Shown here in pieces: positions 53,086-64,000 of a stretch of DNA of 64,000 bases. The position numbers and the translations under genes are program-made. The notes under the pieces were generated by a model. That model worked only from the letters and a program-made list of their open reading frames with translations, was not told the origin of the DNA and did not search any database. Every line of letters begins with the position of its first letter. The first letter of the stretch is position 1. Source of the stretch: an uncultured Acidovorax sp. (GTDB lineage Bacteria; Pseudomonadota; Gammaproteobacteria; Burkholderiales; Burkholderiaceae_C); contig CAJYKV010000024.1 of NCBI GenBank assembly GCA_913774955.1, positions 186,001-250,000 on the forward strand, read 5' to 3'.

Positions 53086-53303
53086 GGCTGGGCCCTGCTT
53101 TCTCTCGTTTCTTCTTTTTGCCGCGCATCGCGAACCACAAGTGACCGGGCTTTCCGCCTGGGGTTCGCGCGGGTGCAGGTGGTTGAGGGGCCAAGGGAAT
53201 TTTTCCTGACTGCCAGACGGTGGGCGGTGGCTGGGGGTCGATGGGGCAGGTTCGCGGATGTGCGGGGGAAATGGGTCTGGTGGCGTGGGTTTATAAAGGT
53301 GCC
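53086..53303 (+). promoter_or_regulatory. Presumed CRISPR leader
   Basis: 218 bases between nth and the first repeat. Contains pyrimidine-rich sequence near the nth stop, a G-rich stretch, and TATAAA at 53292-53297, seven bases before the first repeat. Leader position is inferred from repeat orientation (GTTGAAAC end points right) and from the degenerate repeat at the far end. No gene fits here. Confidence 0.65.
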
Positions 53304-57212
<3,909 letters not shown>

Positions 57213-57439
57213 CTCATCCACGACGGAATGCCCTACCCGTCTTGACCATTGCGCGCGCGTGATTGGAAACACGACCCTTGCCAGCATCAGTTGGCGCTAC
57301 ACCTGTGCTGCATTTCCCTCCTGCGAACGCCAAGCCTCATTTGTTTCCACAGGTCGGAAAAAAACACAACCAAAATCCAAAAAATTGGATACAAAGATTA
57401 CAAAAATACCAAATAACACTTTTTTTCCGGGAAGCCCTG
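57213..57439. other. Spacer region between CRISPR array and surface-protein gene
   Basis: 227 bases, clearly more AT-rich toward its right end (runs of A and T from 57355 to 57427) than the surroundings. It probably contains the promoter of the 57440 gene. No repeat copies beyond 57212 and no gene seen. Confidence 0.55.
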
Positions 57440-60409
57440 ATGCCTATTAGCCCCCCCCTCCCCTTGCGCACCGCGCGCCTCCAGAGGCCGGCCGCGCTGG
57501 CGACAGTTTTTGCGCTGTCGATGGGCATGCACATGAGCACGCACGCCGACGGCGTGGCGAATCGTTCAGACAGGGCCGGGCGGGTGGTACAGGCGCAGAG
57601 CAGCAGCCTGCCGAAGGAGCGACCGGCCGCCGTGCATAGACCCGTCAGCCGGCTGGTTTTCATCGATGGCGGTTTGCCGGATGTCCAGCAGATTGCCGAT
57701 GCCGCTGCCGACGACGCCATGGTGGTCACGCTCCGGCCCGGCGAGGATGCCGTCGCACAGATGGCGAGGGTCGCAAGCGGGCTTCACGGACTTTCGTCCA
57801 TTTCCATCGTCTCGCATGGCGACCGTGGCGTGGTCTCGTTCGGAAGCTCGAAGCTGGACACCAGCCATCTGCATGCGTACCGGAAAGAACTCGCACAGAT
57901 CGGCGGTGCCCTGGCGCCCGGGGGTGGGATCCTGCTGTACGGCTGCAGCGTCGGCGAAGGCGCGATCGGCCACGATTACCTGGAGGCCCTGGCACGCGCC
58001 ACCGGTGCGGTGGTGGCCGCCTCCACGAACACCACCGGCAACGCGGCACTGGGCGGTGACTGGACGCTGGAGGTTTCCACGGCAGCGCTCTCCACGCCCC
58101 CGGCATTCGACCTGGACAAGCTGGCCCGGTATTCCCACACGCTGCCGCAACCCTCGTACTCGAGCGCCACAGGCTACATCGGCGAGCAATTCTTCACCGT
58201 GGTCATGAGCGTGGCGCTGGATACCACGCATTTACCGCCTGCGAGTGCATTCAATGTCCAGGTGAATGGAACCGATGTCACCGTGACGGGCGTCGCCACG
58301 GGCGACAGCGCGAATTCCATCAAGATTGCGACCAACGCCTCCCTGCTGGCGGGAGACATCATCGACTTCATATACACCGATCCGACGGCGGGCAACGATG
58401 CCAACGCGCTGCAAGGGACGGACGGAACCGATGCCGCGAGCTTCAGCCACTCGATCGTCGTTGCCATCGGACGACCCGGGCCCTCCGCACCTGCCGCCCC
58501 GACGCTGGCCAGCGCAAGCGATACGGGACAGGCAGGCGACGGCATCACCTCCGTCAATACGCCGACCATTACCGGCACGGCCCAGGCCAATGCCACGGTC
58601 AAGCTGTACGACACCGATGGAACCACGCTGCTGGGCACGGCGATCGCCAATTCCAGCGGCAACTGGAGCATCACGAGCAGCGCGCTGGCGGATGGTTCGC
58701 ATACGCTCAAAGTCACGCAAACCGATGGATCGAACACGACGTCTCCCCTGAGCAGCGGGCTGACGGTCAAGATCGACACGATGGCACCCGCGGCTCCCAC
58801 GTCGCTGGGCGTCGCTTCGGGCAGCGACAGCGGCGCCTCCGCCAGCGACGGGATCAGCAATGTCGCCACGCCGGCCATCACGGGCAGCGCCGAACCGGGT
58901 GCCACGGTGTCGCTGTACGACACCGATGGCGTCACCCTGCTCGGCACGGCCGTTGCCAACGCGACCACCGGCAGCTGGAGCATCACCAGCAGCATGCTGG
59001 CCGATGGCACCCACACGCTGAGGACCAGGCAGCGGGATGCCGCCGGGAATGTATCGGTGGCCTCGACACCCGTCTCCTACACCGTGGACACCGCCGCCCC
59101 CTCCGGCGTGGCGCTGTCGCCCACGACCATCTTCGTCAGTGCCGCCACGCAGAGTGCGACGATCGGTACGTTGAGCGCCTCCGACTCCTACAGCGTGAGT
59201 TTTGCACTGGCTGTGGGCAACGGAACGAACGATGCCGACAATGGCCGGTTCACGATCAGCGGCGGCACATTGAAGGTGGGAGCGGCAGCACTCTCGGCCG
59301 GCTCGTACCACGTCTACCTGTCTGCATCGGATGTGGCGGGCAATGTCAGCTACAAGGCTGTCACGATCACGGTCCTGGCAAATGCCGCGCCGGTCGCCAG
59401 CAACGTGTCGTTCACAGGTACGGCGCAAGTGGGCCGTCAGCTGTCCGGCACGTACACCTATACCGATGCGGACCAGGACGCGCAGGGCACATCCACCTAC
59501 CGCTGGGTACGCAACAGCGTGAACACGGGCATCGCCGGCGGCACCAATGCCGCCAGCACGCAGAACTACACCCTGGGCAGCAGCGACGAAGGAAAGTACC
59601 TGTACTTCTGCGTGGTGCCGGTGGCACTGACCGGTACCGGCACGGGTGCCGAGGTGTGTTCGAGCCCGTCCAGCCTCGTTGTTGCCGCTCCCGTCGATGG
59701 CGCCTGCGGATCCGCAGCCAACGCCCCCGCCAGCCTTCGGCCCGCCGCCAACCTGTGCACGGCGGGCAATGCGTCCACCGTGACCACCGGGGCGAACCAG
59801 TATGCCTGGACATGCGCCGGCACCCAGGGTGGAAACAATGCCTCCTGCACGGCCCCCTGGAGCAATACCGCCACCGGACAGAGCCAAGGAGCCTTGTCCA
59901 CGCCGGCCCCGGGTGACAACAACAACTGGGTGCTCGCCAACGCGGGCTTCTCCAGCCCGCCGGCACCTCCACCCGCCCGGACCAGCCTGCCCTACGGCCT
60001 GGCCAACTTCACGCTGACCAGCGGCACCCCCGGCTCGTCAGCGAGCGTGACCATCAACTACACCTCGGCCGTCCCGGCCGGCGCCGTATACATGAAATAC
60101 GGAAAGAGCCCGGAGGGCTACAACTGCTCCGGAGCCGCCTGCGCCGCCGACCACTGGTACCAGTTGCCTTCCAGCCAGGTGGCGTTTTCACAGGACCGCA
60201 AGAGCATCACGCTGACCATCGCCGACGGGGCCGTGGGCGACGACGATCTGAGCCCGAACAGCGTCATCGTCGATCCGGGCGGCCCTGCCGTGCTGTCGGC
60301 GGACGCGGCTCCCATCCCCACGCTGTCCGAATGGAGCCTGCTGGCGCTGAGCGGGCTGGTCGCGGCCTTCGCATTCGGAGCAGTGCCACGGCGCCGCCGG
60401 ACACCCTGA
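57440..60409 (+). CDS. DUF4347 / Ig-like / IPTL-CTERM surface protein
   Basis: 989 residues from ATG 57440 (CCGGGAAG in front). Signal segment near 10-35 (AALATVFALSMGMHMSTHA). DUF4347 domain at about 70-210, from LVFIDGGLPDVQQIADAA through ISIVSHGDRGVVSFG and GGILLYGCSVGEGAIG. A SwmB-like strand domain follows, then two Ig-like repeats (TITGTAQANATVKLYDTDG; AITGSAEPGATVSLYDTDG). A cadherin-like region and further Cys-containing modules come next. The C-terminus IPTLSEWSLLALSGLVAAFA then RRRR is an IPTL-CTERM sorting tag, so export and processing by an exosortase-type system is likely. Probably cell-surface or released adhesin. Convergent to the TerB/DUF697 gene. Confidence 0.88.
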   Translation: MPISPPLPLRTARLQRPAALATVFALSMGMHMSTHADGVANRSDRAGRVVQAQSSSLPKERPAAVHRPVSRLVFIDGGLPDVQQIADAAADDAMVVTLRPGEDAVAQMARVASGLHGLSSISIVSHGDRGVVSFGSSKLDTSHLHAYRKELAQIGGALAPGGGILLYGCSVGEGAIGHDYLEALARATGAVVAASTNTTGNAALGGDWTLEVSTAALSTPPAFDLDKLARYSHTLPQPSYSSATGYIGEQFFTVVMSVALDTTHLPPASAFNVQVNGTDVTVTGVATGDSANSIKIATNASLLAGDIIDFIYTDPTAGNDANALQGTDGTDAASFSHSIVVAIGRPGPSAPAAPTLASASDTGQAGDGITSVNTPTITGTAQANATVKLYDTDGTTLLGTAIANSSGNWSITSSALADGSHTLKVTQTDGSNTTSPLSSGLTVKIDTMAPAAPTSLGVASGSDSGASASDGISNVATPAITGSAEPGATVSLYDTDGVTLLGTAVANATTGSWSITSSMLADGTHTLRTRQRDAAGNVSVASTPVSYTVDTAAPSGVALSPTTIFVSAATQSATIGTLSASDSYSVSFALAVGNGTNDADNGRFTISGGTLKVGAAALSAGSYHVYLSASDVAGNVSYKAVTITVLANAAPVASNVSFTGTAQVGRQLSGTYTYTDADQDAQGTSTYRWVRNSVNTGIAGGTNAASTQNYTLGSSDEGKYLYFCVVPVALTGTGTGAEVCSSPSSLVVAAPVDGACGSAANAPASLRPAANLCTAGNASTVTTGANQYAWTCAGTQGGNNASCTAPWSNTATGQSQGALSTPAPGDNNNWVLANAGFSSPPAPPPARTSLPYGLANFTLTSGTPGSSASVTINYTSAVPAGAVYMKYGKSPEGYNCSGAACAADHWYQLPSSQVAFSQDRKSITLTIADGAVGDDDLSPNSVIVDPGGPAVLSADAAPIPTLSEWSLLALSGLVAAFAFGAVPRRRRTP

Positions 60410-60431
60410 AGCGTCCTGCGGGCGCCCGGCC

Positions 60432-61451
60432 TCAAGCCCGCAGTTCCTTGAGCAGCTTGCCCACGTCCAGACCGCGGGCGCGCTCCTGGATCTGCGGCGC
60501 GTAGCGCTGCTGCAACCCCTTCGCCTCTTCCGCCGTGCGCGTGAAGGCGGACTTGAGCGCGTCGGTGCCCAGCGTGCGGCCGCCGGCATAGTAGCGCTGC
60601 GCGACCTTGCCGAGCGCATACGTGGTGGCGAAGGAGAACGCGGAGCCGGTGGCGGCGCTGCCCACGGCGCGGCCCAGGCCCCCCATCACCTTCCCGAGCA
60701 GGCCGCCGACCAGCTTGCGGCCGAACTGCTCGACGTACTGCGAGGTGAGGCCCACGCCCACCGTGGCCAGGAAGTCGGCGATGTGCCCCTTGTCCAGCTC
60801 GTAGCCGTACACCTTGCCGATGCGGTACACCAGCCGGGTCTGCAGCGGGATGATGGCCATGGAGGCCAGGGATTGCGGCAGCAGTTCGAGCGCGCCGTTC
60901 AGGATGGCGGCGTTGAGCACCATGGAGTCGATCTCGGCATCGCTCACGGAAGCGGCGCGCGGGCCGGGCGCCGTGCCTGGCGCGGCTGCGGTGGCGGCTG
61001 CCAGCGGCGCAGAGGCCACGGCCAGCGCGGCCGCGGGCACGTCTTCGCCTTCCACCGGGGCGGCCCGCACGGGTGCACTCGCCAGGGCATCGGCCTGTTC
61101 GGTGACCGCACTGGCCTCGGACGGTGCGATGCCGAGCGCGGTGCGCAGCTGCTCCAGGAAGGCCTTCTCGCGCTCGTTGCAGACGCCGTCGGCATCGCAC
61201 ACGCCCACTGCCATCTCGAAGGCCAGCTGGCGCAGGCCGGGCGTGTCGAGCGCGGCGGCGGCGTCTTCCAGGCGCGCACGGCCCAGCAGCACGTCCTGGT
61301 AGGTCTTCATGAGGTCGGCGCCACCGGCGGACGATCCCAGCGACTGGGCCAGGTCGCGGAGGTGGTCGCGTTCGCGGTCGTCCTTCTGCCCATCGGCGAA
61401 GGCGGCCATCAGGGCGAGGGTCATGACGGCGCGGGTCTGTTCAGGCTGCAT
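60432..61451 (-). CDS. TerB/DUF697-like protein
   Basis: 339 residues from ATG 61451 (AGGA ahead). The N-terminal ~115 residues resemble the TerB/DUF533 helical fold (RAVMTLALMAAFADGQKDDRERDHL; EMAVGVCDADGVCNEREKAFL) with acidic residues spaced for metal. An Ala/Pro-rich linker follows. The C-terminal domain resembles DUF697 (IPLQTRLVYRIGKVYGYELDKGHIADFLATVGVG, then GGLLGKVMGGLGRAVGSAATG), which usually contacts membranes. TerB domains occur in stress and conflict systems, but no other ter gene is present. Confidence 0.78.
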   Translation of the reverse strand: MQPEQTRAVMTLALMAAFADGQKDDRERDHLRDLAQSLGSSAGGADLMKTYQDVLLGRARLEDAAAALDTPGLRQLAFEMAVGVCDADGVCNEREKAFLEQLRTALGIAPSEASAVTEQADALASAPVRAAPVEGEDVPAAALAVASAPLAAATAAAPGTAPGPRAASVSDAEIDSMVLNAAILNGALELLPQSLASMAIIPLQTRLVYRIGKVYGYELDKGHIADFLATVGVGLTSQYVEQFGRKLVGGLLGKVMGGLGRAVGSAATGSAFSFATTYALGKVAQRYYAGGRTLGTDALKSAFTRTAEEAKGLQQRYAPQIQERARGLDVGKLLKELRA

Positions 61452-61814
61452 GCGGAAGATCCTTTGTCGGTGACGGAGGTGGACGGGAGGGCAGAAGACG
61501 GGGCCGTCCGCGAAAACGCACCGGTGCGTGAACGACCCGTCTGCCTGATGGAGCCTACTCGGCAGCAGGGGTTCCCGGAGCCGGCCGCAGGCGCCGACGC
61601 GCTGTAGGCCGCCGTCTCCGGCCCGTCCACGCCGCTGGGCCATTGCGCCACCGGCCAGTGTGCGCCTCGCCCTGCCAGGGCCCTGGATGATTTGCGCGAT
61701 TGACTGACATCAACGCGCCAGCCGGCGGCGGGACAATCCGTGCCGGCCAGAAACTACACCACATACTCCGTGCGCCGGCCCCTGCGGCGCGCGCGGCCGG
61801 AAAGGCAACCAGCA

Positions 61815-63143
61815 ATGAGCACGAACTCCCCCGCAGCGGCCGATGCGCAGCATCCCGCGCCCCGCCCCTACACCGCCGAGGAGAAGCGCCACCGCGTCTT
61901 CTCGATCATGGCGGCTTCCTCGGGCAACCTCGTCGAATGGTTCGACTTCTACGTGTATGCGTTCGCGGCGCTGTATTTCGCACCGGCCTTTTTCCCGAAG
62001 TCCGATCCCACGGCGCAGCTGCTGAACACGGCGGGCGTGTTCGCCGCGGGCTTCCTGATGCGGCCCATCGGCGGCTGGCTGTTCGGCCGCATCGCGGACC
62101 GCTACGGCCGCAAGACCTCCATGCTGATCTCGGTCACGATGATGTGCGCCGGCTCGCTCGTCATCGCCTGCCTGCCCACGTACGCAGCGATCGGCGCGTG
62201 GGCGCCCTTCCTGCTGCTGGTGTGCCGGCTGTTCCAGGGGCTCTCGGTGGGCGGCGAATACGGCACCACCGCCACCTACATGAGCGAGGTGGCGCTGCGT
62301 GGCCAGCGCGGGTTCTTCTCGTCGTTCCAGTACGTGACGCTGATCGGCGGACAGCTGCTCGCCGTGCTGGTGATCGTCATCCTGGAAACCGTGCTCTCCG
62401 ACGCGGAGCTGAAGGCCTGGGGCTGGCGCATTCCGTTCGTGATCGGGGCAATCTCGGCGGTGGTGGCGCTGATGCTGCGCCGCACGCTGCACGAGACGCA
62501 GAGCGATGCGGACAAGAAGAAGGAAGACGCCGGCTCCATCGCCGGCCTGTTCCGCCACCACAAGGCCGCGTTCTTCACGGTGCTGGGCTACACGGCCGGC
62601 GGCTCGCTGATCTTCTACACCTTCACGACCTACATGCAGAAGTACCTCGTGAACACGGTGGGCCTGCCGATCAAGACGACCAGCTACGTGATGACCGGCG
62701 CGCTGTTCTGCTACATGTGCATGCAGCCGCTGTTCGGAGCGCTGTCGGACCGCATCGGCCGGCGCAACAACATGCTGCTGTTCGGCGCGCTGGGCGCCAT
62801 CGGCACGGTGCCGATCCTCACGGCGCTGCAGCATGTGACGAACCCGGTGGCGGCGTTCGCGCTGATCGTGGTGGCGCTCGCCATCGTGAGCTTCTACACC
62901 TCGATCAGCGGCATCGTGAAGGCGGAGATGTTCCCACCCGAGGTGCGCGCGCTGGGCGTGGGCCTGGCCTACGCCGTGGCGAACGCGATCTTCGGCGGCT
63001 CGGCCGAGTATGTCGCGCTCGGCCTGAAGACCCTGGGCCACGAGTCGGCGTTCTTCTGGTACGTGACGGCGATGATGGTGGTGGCGTTCCTGGTGAGCCT
63101 GCGGCTGCCGCGGCAGGCGAGCTATCTGCACCACGATCATTGA
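61815..63143 (+). CDS. MFS metabolite:H+ symporter, alpha-ketoglutarate permease-like
   Basis: 442 residues from ATG 61815. Twelve helices. [21 protein letters not shown] in helix 1, DRYGRKTSM loop, [19 protein letters not shown] in helix 4 and [10 protein letters not shown] loop are the MHS-family marks, close to KgtP. Likely substrate is alpha-ketoglutarate or another dicarboxylate. Convergent with cobT (25-base gap). Confidence 0.9.
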   Translation: MSTNSPAAADAQHPAPRPYTAEEKRHRVFSIMAASSGNLVEWFDFYVYAFAALYFAPAFFPKSDPTAQLLNTAGVFAAGFLMRPIGGWLFGRIADRYGRKTSMLISVTMMCAGSLVIACLPTYAAIGAWAPFLLLVCRLFQGLSVGGEYGTTATYMSEVALRGQRGFFSSFQYVTLIGGQLLAVLVIVILETVLSDAELKAWGWRIPFVIGAISAVVALMLRRTLHETQSDADKKKEDAGSIAGLFRHHKAAFFTVLGYTAGGSLIFYTFTTYMQKYLVNTVGLPIKTTSYVMTGALFCYMCMQPLFGALSDRIGRRNNMLLFGALGAIGTVPILTALQHVTNPVAAFALIVVALAIVSFYTSISGIVKAEMFPPEVRALGVGLAYAVANAIFGGSAEYVALGLKTLGHESAFFWYVTAMMVVAFLVSLRLPRQASYLHHDH

Positions 63144-63168
63144 GAACCGCGGGCAACAAGGTCTCCCG

Positions 63169-64000
63169 TCAGTCGCGCTGCCGCGACACCCCCGCCTGCT
63201 CGAAGCTCGCCATCTCGCGCAGGATCGCGCAGGCGGACACGAGCAGCGGCCAGGCGAGTGCCGCGCCCGAGCCCTCGCCCAGGCGCAGGCCCAGCTCCAG
63301 GAGGGGCTCGGCCCCGAGCGCCGCGAGCAGGTGCGCATGTCCCGGTTCGCCGGAGCGGTGCGAGAACACGCAGCAATCGAGCACTGCCGGCTCCATGCGG
63401 CTCGCGACCAGCACGGCGGCGCTGGTGATGAAACCGTCCACCACGACCACGCGGCGCTCTGCGGCGGCCTGCAGCACGGCGCCCGCGAGCGTCGCCACCT
63501 CCAGGCCACCGAGGGCCGCCAGGGCATCGAACGGGTCGGTGGCTCCGGCATTGGCCTCCAGCGCCTGCCGCAGCACGGCGCGCTTGCGTGCGACGCCGTC
63601 GGCATCAAGGCCGGTGCCGGCGCCCGTGCAGTCCTCCAGCGCGGTGCCGCACAGGCGCGCGAGCAGCAGGCTCGCCACCGAGGTGTTGCCGATGCCCATC
63701 TCGCCCAGCAGCAGCGCATTGCCCGGCAGCGAACGGACGATGGCGCGGCCGTTCTCCAGGGCCTGCGTGCATTGCGCCGCCGTCATCGCCGGCCCGACCG
63801 ACGCATCGGCGGTGCCGGCGGCCACGCGGCAGTGGCTCAGCAGGCGCGGCTGCCCGGGCGCGCTGTCGCGTGCGGGCACCGGAGCCGCCACACCGCAGTC
63901 GGCCACGGTGAGCGCCAGGCCATGCTGGCGCGCGAGCACGCTCACGGCCGCGCCGCCCGCCAGGAAGTTCTCCACCATCTGCGCAGTGACCTCGCTCGGA
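63169..64000 (-). CDS. cobT: Nicotinate-nucleotide:dimethylbenzimidazole phosphoribosyltransferase (5' end missing)
   Basis: The frame is open to the window edge; about 276 C-terminal residues are present. CobT makes alpha-ribazole phosphate for the lower ligand of cobalamin. Diagnostic stretches: SEVTAQMVENFLAGGAAVSVLA, LGEMGIGNTSVASLLLA, TGAGTGLDADGVARKRAVL, VVVDGFITSAAVLVA, and SHRSGEPGHAHLLAALG with the catalytic Glu region LRLGEGSGAALAWPLL. Other cobalamin genes probably lie beyond the right edge. Confidence 0.95.
   Translation of the reverse strand, partial: PSEVTAQMVENFLAGGAAVSVLARQHGLALTVADCGVAAPVPARDSAPGQPRLLSHCRVAAGTADASVGPAMTAAQCTQALENGRAIVRSLPGNALLLGEMGIGNTSVASLLLARLCGTALEDCTGAGTGLDADGVARKRAVLRQALEANAGATDPFDALAALGGLEVATLAGAVLQAAAERRVVVVDGFITSAAVLVASRMEPAVLDCCVFSHRSGEPGHAHLLAALGAEPLLELGLRLGEGSGAALAWPLLVSACAILREMASFEQAGVSRQRD

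Overview
The window is GC-rich chromosomal DNA from a betaproteobacterium, most likely a plant-associated Acidovorax/Paracidovorax-type Comamonadaceae. The basis is EF-P with a modifiable Arg32 beside its rhamnosyltransferase gene (earP), PhaR and 3-hydroxybutyrate dehydrogenase of polyhydroxybutyrate metabolism, and three genes preceded by plant-inducible promoter (PIP) boxes of the HrpX/HrpB type. The genus is an inference; no database was searched.

Layout. 1-1115: end of earP and efp. 1312-7000: a secreted protein, an MFS carrier, mntH, a nucleotidyltransferase and rimO. 7060-9720: a TonB-dependent receptor and nikR, probably nickel uptake. 9759-11033: a PIP box with a correctly spaced -10 element and a candidate papain-like type III effector. 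11038-14072: phaR and small envelope or stress genes. 14053-18833: a MocR-type regulator divergent from degradative HMG-CoA reductase and a TctA-like transporter, which looks like a mevalonate-use locus. 18961-24768: OsmC, two Gly/Ser-rich exported proteins, tRNA-Val, relA and bdhA. 24824-33145: SIMPL protein, ompR-envZ type two-component system, ispD-ispF, mfd. 33312-37586: a membrane protein, serB, metQ, argO-argP. 37886-41252: a tight GMC oxidoreductase, DoxX, cupin, VOC cluster. 41325-50751: SMP-30 lactonase, an NsrR/RIC/truncated-globin nitric-oxide module, translation and RNA genes, and two paralogous candidate type III effectors (42479-43753 and 48394-49614), each with a perfect PIP box exactly 43 bases before its ATG. 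50819-53085: slyX, an aminotransferase, nth.

53304-57212 holds a large CRISPR array of 59 repeats and 58 spacers by hand count. The repeat is type I-C-like, and the leader end lies on the nth side. No cas gene is present anywhere in the window. To its right are a 989-residue DUF4347/IPTL-CTERM surface protein, a TerB/DUF697-like protein, an MHS-family carrier and the 3' part of cobT.

The strongest unexplained signals are the three PIP-box genes (particularly the paralogous pair, whose family I do not recognise) and the cas-less CRISPR array. Several operators can also be read directly: an inverted repeat between nsrR and ytfE, three half-sites between the MocR regulator and mvaA, and a 10-bp inverted repeat before ompR.
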